From Anaeramoeba flamelloides (taxonomy: Eukaryota > Metamonada > Anaeramoebidae): DNA of 64,000 nucleotides. Of this stretch, positions 48,178 to 61,263 are shown one piece after another. Made by a program: the position numbers and the translations under genes. Position 1 is the stretch's first letter, and every line of letters begins with the position of its first letter. The DNA lies in contig JANTQA010000010.1 in the NCBI GenBank assembly GCA_027625915.1, positions 1,178,001 to 1,242,000 on the forward strand. The letters run 5' to 3'. A model generated the notes under the pieces. That model had not been told where the DNA came from, did no database searches, and was given only the letters and a program-made list of their open reading frames with translations.

Positions 48178-51150
48178 TGTTTTTTTTTTTTGAAAAAAAT
48201 ATTCAACACCATCAGCCCAACACGCTACTTTATTTTTTTTTCTCAATTAAAAATTTATTTTCTAAACTCTTTGAGAACAATAACAAATTGTTTCAAAAAT
48301 GTTATTTTTTTGAATCTTTTTCTTCTTTTACTGATTTTCTAATTTTTTTTATTTTTCAACAAATCAAAAAAAAAAAATCAAAAAAAAAATATAAAAATTG
48401 ATTTAATTTTTCTTTTTCCAAAGGTCCTTCTTGATTGTATCTTGTCGTATCAAATTACAAACCCAAAACAAATGATTTATTCGTGTAACAATCTTCCACT
48501 TCTTCTTTCAAAAATCCTTCAAGCTTTTGTACGTAATATGGCTGCACAATTATCCATTGATCAAATCATTGAAGAGTCTGCAACTCTTAACGCAGCATCG
48601 GGTTTAATGAATGAAGAGGTCTCCAAATGGGGAGTCAAAATTCTTTTTGTTAAAGTTCAAAAAGTTATTGCACCAGGTCTTGATGATGTTCTTGGAAAAC
48701 AAAAAGACGCACAACTAAGAAACGCTAAAATTGTTATTGATGCTAGATCACATAAAGTAAACACCTTTTTTTTTTTTTTCTAATTTTTTTTTTTTTTTTC
48801 ATTTTTGTTTTTGTCTTTTTTGAAAATTTTTAAAAAAAATTACTGGTGTGGAGTTGTTTTAAAAAAGTGTGTACTAAAAATTTTTTAAATGGCAACTTAG
48901 GATGCCTAATTCACAGTTTTAATCGGTTTTGTTGATACTTTAGAAAATTTTTAGAGCACACTTTTTTAAAACAATCTGAGCATTTCAATCAAATTTTTCT
49001 TAATTTAAAGGTCTAAATTCTGAATTCCCAAATAGCTAGATCAATTAAATTTCAAACATACAACTAAATTGAAATCCTTTCTATTATCTCACAAAACAGA
49101 TCGAGCTTATTTTAACTCTCATTTTTTTCATTTAAATATTCATTGTCGTTTTCTTATGTCCCATTCCATCAATAAGTAAAGAAGTATTTATTTCGTGTCT
49201 AAAAGTCGATCAATTTATTGCATTTCAAGATTATAAATACTATTTTTCAACAATTTCCTTTCTTCACAAAACAACACAGGTCTTTGCTTAATAAATCGGG
49301 AAAATTTTTCACTTCATCTTCATTTCCCTTTTTCAAATAGAGTCACAAATTACAATTTACTTCTTTGAAAATTAATATAAAAAAAGAAAAATGGAAAATG
49401 AATTAAAAATTTTCAGATATTTACTATGCAAATACCAGTAAAGAAATTTGGTTTAAAATTATTTTCGTTTATTAATAATCGTGAAATCGATGATTTTACG
49501 CTTAAATTATCTTTGCAAAAATTAAAGTATAAGTACATCTAGAATGTAATCTACACTTCTTCCTCAATAATAATAACAAAAATGAAATTTTAGATTCAAG
49601 AAACTAAAGAAAGAAAAAAAGACAAAGGAATCAAATCCAATTATTTTACAATAGTGATGACTAAAAATTTTTAAAAGGTGGATTGAAACCCAGTTTAAAA
49701 AGAAGAAATGGAACACTCTTTAAAACTTGATGTTTTAACTCTTTGGAAAATGAATATATTCTTCTATCCCTATTAATTTAAATGAAATTATATTTGAATT
49801 TCATAAAAAAAAAAAACATAAACTTATATAAAACTAATTTATTATTCTAAAAAGTAACGTGGTTATATTTTTAGACATTTTTGAAAATTTATTCAAGATA
49901 TAAATCATTATTTATCTTCAATTTCGAATTTTGTAAAAGAATAGCCCTTTGCTTCAAACACTTAATGCTAAATATTGATGATCTGAATAAATACATGATT
50001 TTTAAGAATGTAATTTTCAATTCACATAAAAAAATTAATTTTTTTTACAGTTTCGTCATCAAAATTAAATAGAAAAAACATGGTTGTTTCAAAGTTAAAA
50101 AAAAAAAAATTGAAAGGTTTGCTTGATTTCTGTAATTGTGTGATGTTCTCCAAATTCACAAACCGAGTATTTCAAATTTATCATTACAATTTTTTACTAA
50201 AAAAGATTGATTGATCAGCATTGTTTGTAATTAATAAATAAACCGTATCTTTCTCTTTCCAAAAACCAAACATGTACTCGAAAATTAATCATTCTTAAGA
50301 ACAAAACTTCTTTTAGAATGAAAGTGATTATCTCAATAACGAAAAAAATGGTGAATGATCAACATTCGAGAAAGGATTAAAATTTTCGAAAAAAAAAAAG
50401 AAAAACTTTCTAATAATATTAAAAGTTCTCTTTGATGATATGTGGTGTTACCAAAATTATAAATTTTATTTTCAATAATGAAATTTGTTTGGTTTTTATT
50501 ATCTTTTTTTTTTTTTTTTTGATGATAAAAGATCAAGTCCAAAAAAAAAAAAAACTCTAAAAAAAAAAAAAAAGGAAACCTTTTATCAAAATCCTGTTAA
50601 AGGACAAATTTATTTCTCTACTTAAAATTACTTTTTGCGTCATCATTTTGTATTATAAAAAATATATATTTTGTACAAAAAACTTGAAATGATTATTAAT
50701 TTCATTCCTCCTGAATTATGATCAATTTATTTAAGGAAATTATTTTTCTTTTTTTTTTTATAATATTTCGATTTTCAAAAATATCTTTTATTTAATTTAT
50801 TTGTATAGCAAACCGCAGTTATTGAATCTGAAGGACAACGTGATAGTATGATCAGAAAACAAGAAGGTTCCACCCAAGAACAGATTTCACAAGCAAGAGG
50901 ACGTGCCACTTCAATTATCAACATCGCAACTGCAGAAGCCAGATCCGTAAAAGAAATTGCTAGAGCATTGCAAAAAGAAGGAACAAACCCTGTTCGTTAT
51001 TTACTTTCATTAAAATATCTTGATACAATGAGAGCTATTTTAAACAATCCAAATACAGAAGTCAAGTATTTACCAATGGAAACTGCAACTGTCCAAATAA
51101 TGAAGGAATTAGGATTAAACACTTTTTATACACCTAACCAAATTTTTTAA
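47667..51150 (+). CDS. Stomatin-family (SPFH/Band 7) membrane protein, four exons
   Basis: Exons 47667-47738, 47849-48106, 48424-48756 and 50809-51150, all phase 0 with GTAAGA/GTAAAC-type donors, join to 334 residues. The N-terminal membrane segment is METGTVVGLVIGIIVVLILI. The SPFH domain starts at FIVVKEREAVIIERFG, continues with GVHWKIPYVDR and the exon-3 segment LLDCILSYQITNP, and includes FVRNMAAQLSIDQIIEESATL and KWGVKILFVKVQKV. The C-terminal helical part (AVIESEGQRDSMIRK, ARGRATSIINIATAEA) and PVRYLLSLKYLDTMRAI resemble SLP-2/paraslipin-type stomatins. These proteins form ring-like oligomers that organise membrane domains, in mitochondria for SLP-2. Location here is not shown by the sequence. 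Intron 3 is 2052 nt, by far the longest seen. Confidence 0.9.
48853..48975. repeat. Inverted repeat inside stomatin intron 3
   Basis: Arms at 48853-48889 and 48939-48975 pair over 37 bp with about four mismatches (GTTTTAAAAAAGTGTGTAC / GCACACTTTTTTAAAAC type) around a loop of about 50 bp. The CACACTTTTTTAAAAC half also occurs at about 8880-8895, and a related half at 60690-60953. Confidence 0.75.
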
Positions 51151-52584
51151 ATAATTAACTACTATCATACATCATTATTTTTTAATTTATTTTTTCTTTT
51201 TTTTAGCAAAATTATTAATTTTATGACTTTGTCTTTTTTCAAATATTTTTTTTTTTTCAATTTATTTCTTTAATTATTTAACTTTTTCTTATTTTTATTG
51301 TTTTTTCCTTATAAGTTTAAAAATACTTTTTTTTTATTTTTCCTTTAAGGAAAAATAGGAAGTTTACTTCTCTTTTAAAAAAAATCAATCTATCTTTTTC
51401 TTACTTTTTTGATCGTTTCAAGTATTTTTATCTTTGATATAAATTTTATTTGATTTAATTTTCACCCTTAAGGATGGAGGCACTTAAATAAATTAGGAAT
51501 ATATGTACCATTTTTGACAGAAGACGCACATTCTGAATCGGAGATATTCTCATAAAAATGGTTCTTTCATGCATTTTTAAAAACGAATTGTTGTATTCAA
51601 AACACAAAAAAAAAAAATAGATAAAAGTAAAGAATAAATTTGAATGAAAATTACAATTAAGTATTTTTCAAAATGGAAATTCCATTTTTTTATTTCAAAA
51701 GTTTGGGGAATATTTTTGATAAATTTAAAAGAAAAAGAAAAAAAAAAAATTGGTTGTGCAGAAACCTGAATTTTCACAAAAAGTTGGTTTAAATATGATT
51801 AAAAAAAGCATTTAGCATTGAAAAAAAAATATATTATTTTGTATATTAACTTTTCGTGAATGGGGTAAAGTGTATTTGTTGCAAATTTTTTTTGAATTGA
51901 AAAGTCTTGATGAAGTTAAAGATGTATATCTTGAGTTTGGTTTCTAAAACTCGTTGGTGAAATTTCCAACAACAAAAATAATATAAAGAGAGATCTTTTA
52001 TTTTTTTTTTACAAATTGGTCAGATTTTCATTAAAAAGATTTTAGAAGTTAAAATAATATCCTTTTGAAAAGAGATATGCTTATCCTTTTGATAAGCAAT
52101 ATTAATCGATTGAGTGTGGGTTAATCATTTTTGTGAGAATACAACTAATTTATAATTGGTTACATTCTTGCGAAAATGGTTCTATATACAAGTACCATTT
52201 ATTTATTTCAGTTAAAGTGGTGGTGATTAATAATTGCTCTGATTTTTTTTTTCTTGTCCAACCCTTTGAATGCAATTCGAATAATTTTAATCTTATTGGT
52301 TTTTCTTTAATTTCTTCATATATTTCTTCGAAATTTACTAACATTCTAGTAATTTATTTTTACAAATTGATAAAATACAAAAAATGAAAATAAAAAATTG
52401 GAATTATGAAGAAAATCCAAAGTTTCTTAAATAAAATTTCATAAAATTATTTAAAAAATTATTAATTTATTATTGTATTTTAAATCTTTAATAACCAGTT
52501 TAATAGAAAGATCAATTCTAATAGTAAATGATATGAGAAACAGTATTTCAAAAAACAATTTTGCAAAAAAATAATGAGAAAAAA
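51151..52584. other. Intergenic, no gene seen
   Basis: T-rich 3' flank of the stomatin gene, then AT-rich sequence. Both strands of about 52133-52387 happen to be open for 64-84 codons, with no sign of function. Confidence 0.45.
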
Positions 52585-53680
52585 TTCACCCCAAATTATT
52601 CGAAATAGAGAATAGAAAATTTGTTTCTTCTATTGATTAACCTTCAATAACAATGTATATTTTTGATTATTAATTAATATAAAAAATTAATATAATATAA
52701 ATTAAATTTAAAAAAAAATAATATTTTTTATTTGTAAAAATTTTCAGTTTTTTCTACAACTTTTTTAAATGTAAATATTTAACCAACCTGTTTGAGTTAG
52801 ATTAATATTTGATATTTTTTTTTTTAATGTTTATTTTTTTTTTAATTATTGACCTTTTGAAATATAGATATAAAATAAACAATTTTATTGAATAACATAC
52901 AATAGATCAAAATTTAATTTTCAAGATCTGTATTAATTTAGATTGAAAAATTCAAATTTTACAAAGATTTTTTTCAAATTTTTACCAACAAAATTCAAAA
53001 AAAAAAAAAATTTTGGTTTCGAGGTTTATTTTATTATCTTTAAATAATATTACAGAATCATTTTAAATTTTTTAAAAAATTTACCGTTGATTTATCTATT
53101 AAAAAGTTTTATTTGTTTAATTCCAATGAATTAAAATGAAATTATTATCGATTTTTTTTTACCTTTTTTATATTATTTAAATTAGCTTTTATGAAAATAA
53201 TTCATTTTAAACTTTTAATTTTGGGAATCAAAAAAATAAATTTAATTTTTCTCTGATTTAAGATTAATTGAAATTTTCTCGAAAAAAATGAAAATTTCTC
53301 AATACTATTTTATTTATTTATTTATATTATCATAATATTAACAAATGTATTAGATAGTTGTAATTAAATTAAAAATGTATTGTATATTGAATTACTATTA
53401 TTTTAATAAAATTTCTAATTTAAAAAATGAAAAAAAAATAAAAATATATAAATAAAAAATACAAAAATGAAAAATTATTATTTTTTTTATAATATCAGAA
53501 AAAATCCATATTATAACATAACTACTTTATATTTGAACTATTTTGACTTTTTTAATAATTAAAATCTTATCTAAATATAAATAAGAAAATAAATATATTA
53601 GAACTTCAGAATAAATTAAAATCTTTTATTTTTAACTTGATGTAATTTAGACAAATCTGGTTCAATAATGGATATTTATA
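52585..53680 (+). mobile_element. Diverged relative of the 45.3-46.8 kb element
   Basis: It follows 45604-46766 in order and orientation at about 70-75 percent: a left end near TTCACCCCAAATTATTC, then GAGTTAGATTAATATTTGAT, ATAGATATAAAATAAACAAT, ATTTTGGTTTCGAGG and the right end region ACAAATCTGGTTC. The terminal repeats are worn away, so this is an old copy. It supports 45604 as the original left end of the family. Confidence 0.65.
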
Positions 53681-53704
53681 TATTTAAATCCTATTTCAAC
53701 AATT

Positions 53705-54080
53705 GTTAGTCACCTGAAATAATAAATTGAAAAAAAAAAAAAAGAAAGAAATATTTTAGTGTTCAAGACCAATTAATAATAAAATCTGATTTTTAATATA
53801 CTTTTAAATTATTTAAAATGCACAAAAACCTCTGATATTTAAAAAAAATAAAAAAATATAAAGCAAAAACTAACAAAAAGTGAGTAAAAATTTTTTAAAT
53901 GAACATTATGTTTTTTTTTTATACTGAACTTTTATGAAAAAGGGTAAATAACAAGATTTTTTAATTATAATTATCTCCAGTTTGAAAAGACATTACATAG
54001 TCTCAATTTTCTTAATGATTATCTGTCTTTTCGAAAATCTTTTTTATTTCCACTTGATCTTTTTTATAAAAAAAGTATCG
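53705..54080 (-). repeat. Dispersed repeat family A, partial copy
   Basis: Matches 58785-59110 in the same orientation: TCACCTGAAATAATAAATT, AAACCTCTGATATTT, a GTGAGTAAAAATTTTT-like block, ACTGAACTTT and a final CTTGATCTTTT. Confidence 0.6.
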
Positions 54081-54559
54081 GAAAAATAAAAATATATAAA
54101 AAAAAAACAAAAATAAGTAAAAAAATTATTAAGATGGGAAAAAAAAAATAAATAAAAAAAAATTGCTGAAATAAGATAAAAAGAAGTAGATCAAGGAAAA
54201 TTGAAAAAGAAAAACAAAAATATAACCAAATTAGATTAAATTTATTTTGATCTTATAATTGAAATTTTTTTTATTTTGAGAATATGTAAGAAAACCACAA
54301 ACAACTTCCATTGGCATTATAAAGTTGTTCAAATTTTTTTAAAAATGGGTTGTATTCAAAAATAATTTATAAACTTATAAAAAATTCAGTAATGATACTT
54401 TTTAATGTTATACAGTATTACAAGAAGTATATTATTATTAGAACACATTTAAAAGATTTAATTTCTACTTAGAGTAAAATTCAATTTTTTTTAAGTAGTT
54501 AAAACAGTCCAAACAATCACAATAAATCAATTTCATTGAAATTGGAGATAATTTTGATT

Positions 54560-54970
54560 GTTGAAAAATCTGAAAATCTTTTTTACATCTTTTGGTTTTT
54601 AGTTTTCATTCAATTTCTTGAATTACGTAACTTGTTTCGTCCGATCAAAATTTTTTGAAAGATTGATATTAGGTTAAAGTTGAGTTGTTCCAAATAGAAG
54701 AAAACAAATAAAATTAGTTGATAGTCTCTAATCATTTGATCGATTAATAATCCTAATAGAATTTAAACAAATTTAGAAATGTATTTTTTTGATTTGCTCT
54801 CTCAAAAAATTTTAACACACCATTGATTTATTTGAAGGGATAATTATTTATTATTTTTTTTTTAGTATTGTAATTTATTAACAAGTGTTAATATTTCAAT
54901 TAGTGAAGGTTTATATTTCGGTATTTCTTTGAGAATTAATTAATTATGATTTTTTTTTCAAAATTGAATT
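54560..54970 (+). repeat. Dispersed repeat family D, copy 3
   Basis: The longest D copy. It contains GAATTACGTAACTTGTTTCG, AATCATTTGATCGATTAATA, AGTATTGTAATTTATTAAC and AATTAGTGAAGG, in inverse order to the copy in the intron at 31553-31990. Confidence 0.7.
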
Positions 54971-56802
54971 TTGGTGTTTGAATTTTTTGAATTGAAGTTT
55001 ATGTATAGAAAGAAAAAACAATCCAGTCACAAATACCAAATTATTCAAATATAAAATTAAATAAAAATCAATAAAAAAATGACTCTGAATAATAAAATTC
55101 CATCAAGCTGTTAGAATTCAAGATTTCTGATTGTAAAATCTCTAAGTTTTTTTTTCTTTTACTTTACTTGATTTTTTTGTTAACTTTATTTTTTTGTGTT
55201 TGAGATCTTTTTCTTGTTATTATTTTTTTAGTCTTTGTTTTTCTTGATTCCAATTCAGGTAAATACTCTACGTTCATTTTTTTTTAGTATTTTAAGAAGT
55301 TTTTTTGTTATTTCCTTTATATAATTTAAATTAAACCAAATTTTTTAAAATGTTGAGACTAAGTTAAAATTAGAAAAATGATATTATTAATTTTCGAATT
55401 TCAATTTTCATTATGATTCTATAACTTTTGTTTAGCTTATTTTATTGTATACACTCAAGGTCATTAATTTTTGAAAATAAATCCAATTTTTTTTTTGGAA
55501 TTTTTTTTCGATACCTAAAGCTATTTTTTGACTTTTCCAAAAAGCTAAACTTAGAAAAACACTTTTGTTTCATAACCCATTTGAATCTTAAACTAAAAAT
55601 TATTGTATATGTTCCTTTAATAACTAAAAGAAGAGATGAATGAATCACAGAATATTCACAAGTTTCAAAATGTAAAACTCTATTTTTTTTTTTTTTTTTT
55701 TTTTCATTTTGGAATTTTGATCAAAGGATAAAATATCATTTGTTCATATAACTCAACCATCTATTTTTATTTTTATACAAGCTTGATTATGTTTGTTTTT
55801 TTGATTTTGTTTCTTTATTTTATTAAAGTTAACAATCCCTGAAATTTGAAAAAGATTATCTTGTTTAGGGTCCGGTGACACTTGTTAATTTGGTTCTTGG
55901 TCTGATCAATCTTCTGTTTTGTATGGGTTTTAATCGTGGTTCAAAAAAGCAATTTTTTGGAATTTATTGTTTTTTTTTCTGAAATCTGAATTGGAGAGTG
56001 TAAAATCAATAGATTGTTAGATTTTTAAGAATAAATTTTGATTTTTGGATTGTAGAAAAAAATTATGATATTACTTTTTAGTCAATTAAAAAAATGGAAT
56101 AAATTTTTTACAAAAGTTCCCAATAACACAAAAAATAGTTTAAAATTTCATTTTGTAACTCAAAAACCACATTTTTTGTTAACTTACCTTCAGATATATT
56201 CGTCTTACACTTTTCAATTAGGATTTCGGAAAAAAAAAAAATAAATTTTCAAAAATATGCCTTTTTGATAAACGACTAGAACCCAAACTAAATCCAAGAT
56301 CAGTAAATCTAAGATCCAAATTAACAAGTTACTACACCCTACACAAGATAATATTTTTTCAAATTTCATGGAACATAAACCTTAAACTAGTGTAATTTCA
56401 AAAGATTATAAATCTTTTAGTATAACCACAATATCAAAAATTATAACTCTTTTCAATTGAGAAAGTTACAATTTGTTCAATTAATAAAACCCACAAAGGT
56501 ATTTATACCCAACAAAATAGATTTTTGAAAAAAATTTTTAACGTTATTTTTCAACCTTTTAGTCTTCAATAAATCTACCTCTTTCAGAAACGGTTCTTTG
56601 TTCCGCTAATTTGTTACTTGTTATACAAAAAATTATAACATTTCATTTTTTTGTAACCATTTTTCTTTTCTTTTTTGTTTCTTTTCAAAAACAAATCAAA
56701 AAAAAATTATTGCTTTAATTTAAAATTTGAAAGAATTTGAAATAAAAAACTTGCTTCCTAAAACCAATCAAAGTAAAAACTTCACCGAAACAGACCCAAG
56801 AA
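54971..56802. other. Intergenic, no supported gene
   Basis: AT-rich. A long T run lies at about 55683-55704. Short open frames on both strands at 55428-55648 look like chance. The promoter of the gene at 56803 should lie at the right edge, but no element was identified. Confidence 0.45.
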
Positions 56803-57375
56803 ATGAACAACAGAAAAACCATTTCAGAGCTTTATATAAATTTAATTGAAATCGAAAGAAATTCTGAAGAAAAAGACCTTTCTCTAAAAGCAAAAGAACT
56901 GATCGAAGAATTAATCCACCGAGGATATTATTCTGTTCTTTGCCAGGGAATTGTTCACATTCGAACTATTTTTGATCGCAACGATCTTCTTTCTATAGGC
57001 AAAACAAATTATTCTATCAAAAATCCTGAATTGATTGAAAAGCTTTGTTACAAAGAATTCGTAAGAATCAAAGAGACTATCAAAAACCGATTCGAGCAAA
57101 TTAATTTCCAAAAGTTAAACAATTCTCTCTTTGTTTCGTTCCAGAGGGGCTTTAAAAAATTAGTTGGTCTTTCCCTCGTCTACAAATCTCTTTTAAATCG
57201 TACAGACACGCAACAAAAAATTAAAAAGAAACTTGTGCTTATTTCAAAAAAAATACACAAATACCAAATTGCCACTCAATGCTACCTTTGGTTACAGTCT
57301 TCCAAAATCACTTTCAAATCCCCAAAGAATTTTAAAATCAGTTTTTTTAACAATCAAAAGAGCAATAAAAAGTAA
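56803..57375 (+). CDS. Uncharacterised 190-residue helical protein, single exon
   Basis: An uninterrupted frame from ATG 56803 to TAA, richer in G/C and in non-repetitive codons than its surroundings, encodes a basic, Leu/Ile/Lys-rich and probably all-helical protein. It begins MNNRKTISELYINLIEIERN and continues LIEELIHRGYYSVLCQGIVH and NPELIEKLCYKEFVRIKETI. The C-terminus is Lys/Asn/Phe-rich. There is no signal peptide, membrane segment or catalytic motif that I recognise. A pyrimidine-rich tract of CTTT and CCCTTTT units (about 57385-57515) follows. The absence of low complexity and the upstream stop close to the ATG favour a real gene. Function unknown. Confidence 0.65.
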   Translation: MNNRKTISELYINLIEIERNSEEKDLSLKAKELIEELIHRGYYSVLCQGIVHIRTIFDRNDLLSIGKTNYSIKNPELIEKLCYKEFVRIKETIKNRFEQINFQKLNNSLFVSFQRGFKKLVGLSLVYKSLLNRTDTQQKIKKKLVLISKKIHKYQIATQCYLWLQSSKITFKSPKNFKISFFNNQKSNKK

Positions 57376-58784
57376 AAATATCTATTCCTTACTTCTTTCT
57401 TCTTTTTCTTCTTTCTTTTTTCGATCTTCCTTTCTTTTTTCTTTTTTCTTTTTTCTTATTCCTTTTTCCCTTTTCCCTTTTCCCTTTTCCTTTTTTCATT
57501 TATCCTTTTTCCTGTTTACACTTATCCTGCTTACACGTAAACTCCAATAATCACAATTTTTTTTTTTTTTTGTTTCTGAAAGAAAACAGAAACACAACCA
57601 AAATTTCAATTTATTTCAGACAAAAAAAAACTTCTAAGGTTTGGGGGTGATTAAAAATTTTTCAAAACCATTTATATCGGTTCAAAACAAAAAGAATTAA
57701 AAAAATAAAAGTGCTGATAAAAGCCACATACTAATTCTATTGTAAGGCTAATTTGATTTATTTCTCAAAAATTATTTTGAGAACTTCAAAATACTGGCGT
57801 ATGACCCAAAAAACCTCTATTTAATTTTACCACATTTTCTCAAAAGGCGAAAGAAAAGAGAGACTAAAAAAAAAAATATTCTAACATCAAACAATCCAAA
57901 AGAAAAGATAATGCTTTATTAAACTGATAAATTCAAATAAATTTATATAAAATTTTTAGTTCACTTTCCATTTCACTTAAATCTTATCACTTTGATTTTT
58001 AAAACAGTTTTTATCAAAGAGTATTTTGAAGCCCAACCAATTTTATAAAGTTTTGCAACATTTAAACCAATAAAATACTTTATTCATAGCTCAATTAAAA
58101 AAAATTTAAAAAATGAAAAATGAAACAAAACACTTCTTTGAATTTATTCGTAGTAGTTTTAAAAATATTCTAAAAATAATTCTATTGTAGTTTGTCATTA
58201 ATTTTATTGATATTTTTGAAAACTTTTTTTAAAATTACAATAATCACTAAAATTTGAATAAATTCAATGTTAAAAAACTAGTTAAGGTATAAAAGTCCAT
58301 TTTTCAATTTTTTTTTTATTATTATAATTTTTGTTTCAATGACAAAAATAAAGGGCGAAATAAAAAAAAAATGTTTTTGGTTATGGTTACTTTTCGTTTT
58401 TATACCTTGGGTAGAGCTTTAAAGGTTCAAAAAACAAAATATTGAGATAAATAGATACATCCTGAACAAACAAAATTTTCAAAACACTATTAGTATTCAA
58501 AATTTCTCAATTAAGTAAATCTTCCAGTTTCTTCGATTTTTTTTTTCCTTGAATTTTGATAAATTTTGGACAATTTTAATAATTAAAAAGCAAAATATGA
58601 AACAAAACAATTATTTATAAAAAATGGAAGATTACAAAAAAAAATTAGTCTCAAAATAATAAAATTTATAAATTCAAGAAAAAAAAAATTGTTTGTTTAG
58701 GGATTTGTTTGATCCCTAGATCTGAAAATAAATTTTAAAAAAAAACAATAACACTTTAATCTAAACTATATTTCAAAAATGTGG
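57376..58784. other. Intergenic with pyrimidine tract, no gene seen
   Basis: Contains the CT-rich microsatellite at about 57385-57515 (CTTCTTT, then CCCTTTT units). The rest has no exon or recognised repeat. Confidence 0.5.
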
Positions 58785-59800
58785 CTCACCTGAAATAATA
58801 AATTTTTTTAAAAAATATATTCTTTAATATTCACAGAACAACCAATTATTAAATATTTTTAATAATTCACCTTTTAATTATTATAAATATATAAAAGCCT
58901 GATATTTTAAAAATTATAAAAAATAAAATTAAAACCTAAAAAAAATGTGAATCAAAATTTTTGAAATGAGAACTATAGATTTTTTAATACTGAACTTTCA
59001 CTGAAAAGCGGTAACAAGAAGATTATTTGGCAAATCAATATATTTACATGTTAAAATTCTTTACAAAGTTCCAATTTTCGAAATGATTATTTGATATTTT
59101 CAAAGATCTTTTTTTTTTTCCCCATTGATCTTTTGCAAAAAAAAGATTAAAAAAAAAAAGAACAAGTACAAAAAAAAATTGATTGGCTAATGGGGTGTGA
59201 AAGATTTTACAATGATAATTTTCAAAATAAAGAATATGAAATGGTTTATTCCATTTATTATCATTATTGAAATTTGTAAAAACATATTTCAATTAGAATT
59301 AGATAAAACCGTTGAACTGTTTTTTGTCTCAATTGTTTCAAATGTAAAATTTTGAGTTTTTTTAATTGCAATAAAAATTTTTTTAATCCCTTTCCTTTAG
59401 ATTTCCAATAATTTCTGAAATGTGGTGACTTAGGATAAGATATTGCTATAATTTTTTAAAAATAAAATTTGTGAAAATAAAAATAAAAGTTAAAAAAATG
59501 AAAAAAATTACCATTAATAAAAAATTAGCAATATTACACAAAAAAATTTTAGAAATAAAAAAAAACTATTATTAAATAAGAATTTCTAAAATTTTCATTA
59601 AATTAAAAATAAATCTGGAGAACCAGTTACATCTTGTTTTTTTGTAATTTAAAAGTGTTAAATTCATTTTTTTTTCGCAATTACTAACTTGTCTTGTTCT
59701 TTCCACCCTTCAAAAAAATAAATAATTTTTTCACCAGTAAACTGAAGTTTGAAAACCTCTGATTACAAAAATTTGAAAGGTATAAGTTGTATTGTTTAAA
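58785..59800 (-). repeat. Dispersed repeat family A, most complete copy
   Basis: Read on the minus strand it runs from GTAATCAGAGGTTTTC to TTATTTCAGGTGAGCCAC, about 1 kb. It matches window positions 1-650 over its first two thirds and 14433-14700 over its last part, so it ties the partial copies into one family. No transposase or reverse transcriptase frame. Confidence 0.75.
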
Positions 59801-60689
59801 TTTAATGTCCATTCTTCTCAAACTTCAAAATTTCCAAAAAAAATTAGCTTTTTTAAAAACAATAATTTGGGAAAATAACGAATATATATATATTAAATTC
59901 AATTAAATTGCATTGTACATTTTTAAGAAAAAATTACTCTCTAAAAAATCTTTATTTTTTCAATTTTTAGAAATATTAAAAGTAACTTGAAAGCATTTCC
60001 AAAAAAGTGAATCGTTTTTTTTTGAAGATTTCATAAACAATTCTCCCTGCTAGTAGATCTATTCGTCAATTAATGATATCAAATTAAGTGAAATAATAAT
60101 ATTGATTGAATCAATATCCAGTGGATTTATTTCAAAATATGTTCATTAAAATATTTCTTAAAAATGAAAAAAAAAAAAAAAATAGCACTTTTTTTGGAAG
60201 AAAACAATGTACGTCCAATTTCAATAAAAAACGGGCAATATGACAAGGACACAAGTGATTTTTTAAAACAATCAAATGCATTTATAAGCTTTTCATTCTA
60301 TTAGAAAAATTTTGTTGAGATTAAACAAGTTATGAAAACGATTTTTTCAATCAAAAAGAAAATAATAAACGCCAATTTTAAACCGTAAAAAAATATCAGA
60401 TAAAATAGAGATCAGAAAATTTTAATATATTTTCTTTACGTAATACAATACTAACAAACAAACTGAATTATAATTAACAAACAATGAATGATTGTTAACA
60501 ATTCTGTATAATTAAATAGTTTTATTAAATTAAGTTTAAGAAAGAGATATTATAAAATAAATTTGCCCCCCTTTTTTGAAAATAGCTGATTTTAAAAAAG
60601 AAAATTAGGTTAAATAAAAAAAATTTGAAATTTAGTTCAATCATCACAAAAACAATACCCTTAAAATTAAAATGGAAAAAATATACAGC
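59801..60689. other. Intergenic, no gene seen
   Basis: AT-rich, without exon-like sequence or recognised repeats. Confidence 0.5.
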
Positions 60690-60953
60690 TATTTTAAAAA
60701 AGTGAGGAACTTTTTTTTTTTTTTTTTTTTGAGAAATTTAAAACTTTTTTTAAATTTTTATATTTTAATAAAGTGAGTACCACTTTTTTTTATTAGACAG
60801 TCAGAATTAGAACTTTTTTACAGTTTTGTATTTAATAAAGTGTGTAATTTTTTAAAACTTTTATCAAGTTTCATGTTTTAAAAAAAGTGCTTTCCTTCCC
60901 ACTTCAACCTCTTTAATCATATTTAAAGGTTGAGACCTCACTTTTTTAAAATA
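60690..60953. repeat. Short inverted-repeat element of 264 bp
   Basis: The ends are near-exact reverse complements (TATTTTAAAAAAGTGAGG at 60690 and CCTCACTTTTTTAAAATA ending 60953), and smaller palindromes of the same AAAAAGTG / CACTTTTT type lie inside. It is related by eye to the inverted repeat in the stomatin intron. Confidence 0.65.
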
Positions 60954-61263
60954 AATAACTTTATAAAAGTTTTAATTCTAAAAAGTTTTTCACTTTTTTT
61001 AACCAAGAAAACCTCAAAAAAGTTTTAAAAAAGTTCTCAGGTTTCTAAAATGTCTGTATTATTTATTTTTTGTTTTTAATTACTGTGGAATAATAATTTA
61101 AAAAAAATTATTTTGATACCAAGTCTTCGAAGGAAAAGTCAAATTATTGAGATGTTTTTCATTTTTAATTGATTTGTAAGGTGTTGTGTTTTTTCTACAA
61201 CTTGTGACAAAAGAATTTTTTTTTTTTTTTTGGAACCTGAAATACAAATTTTCTATTTATGAA

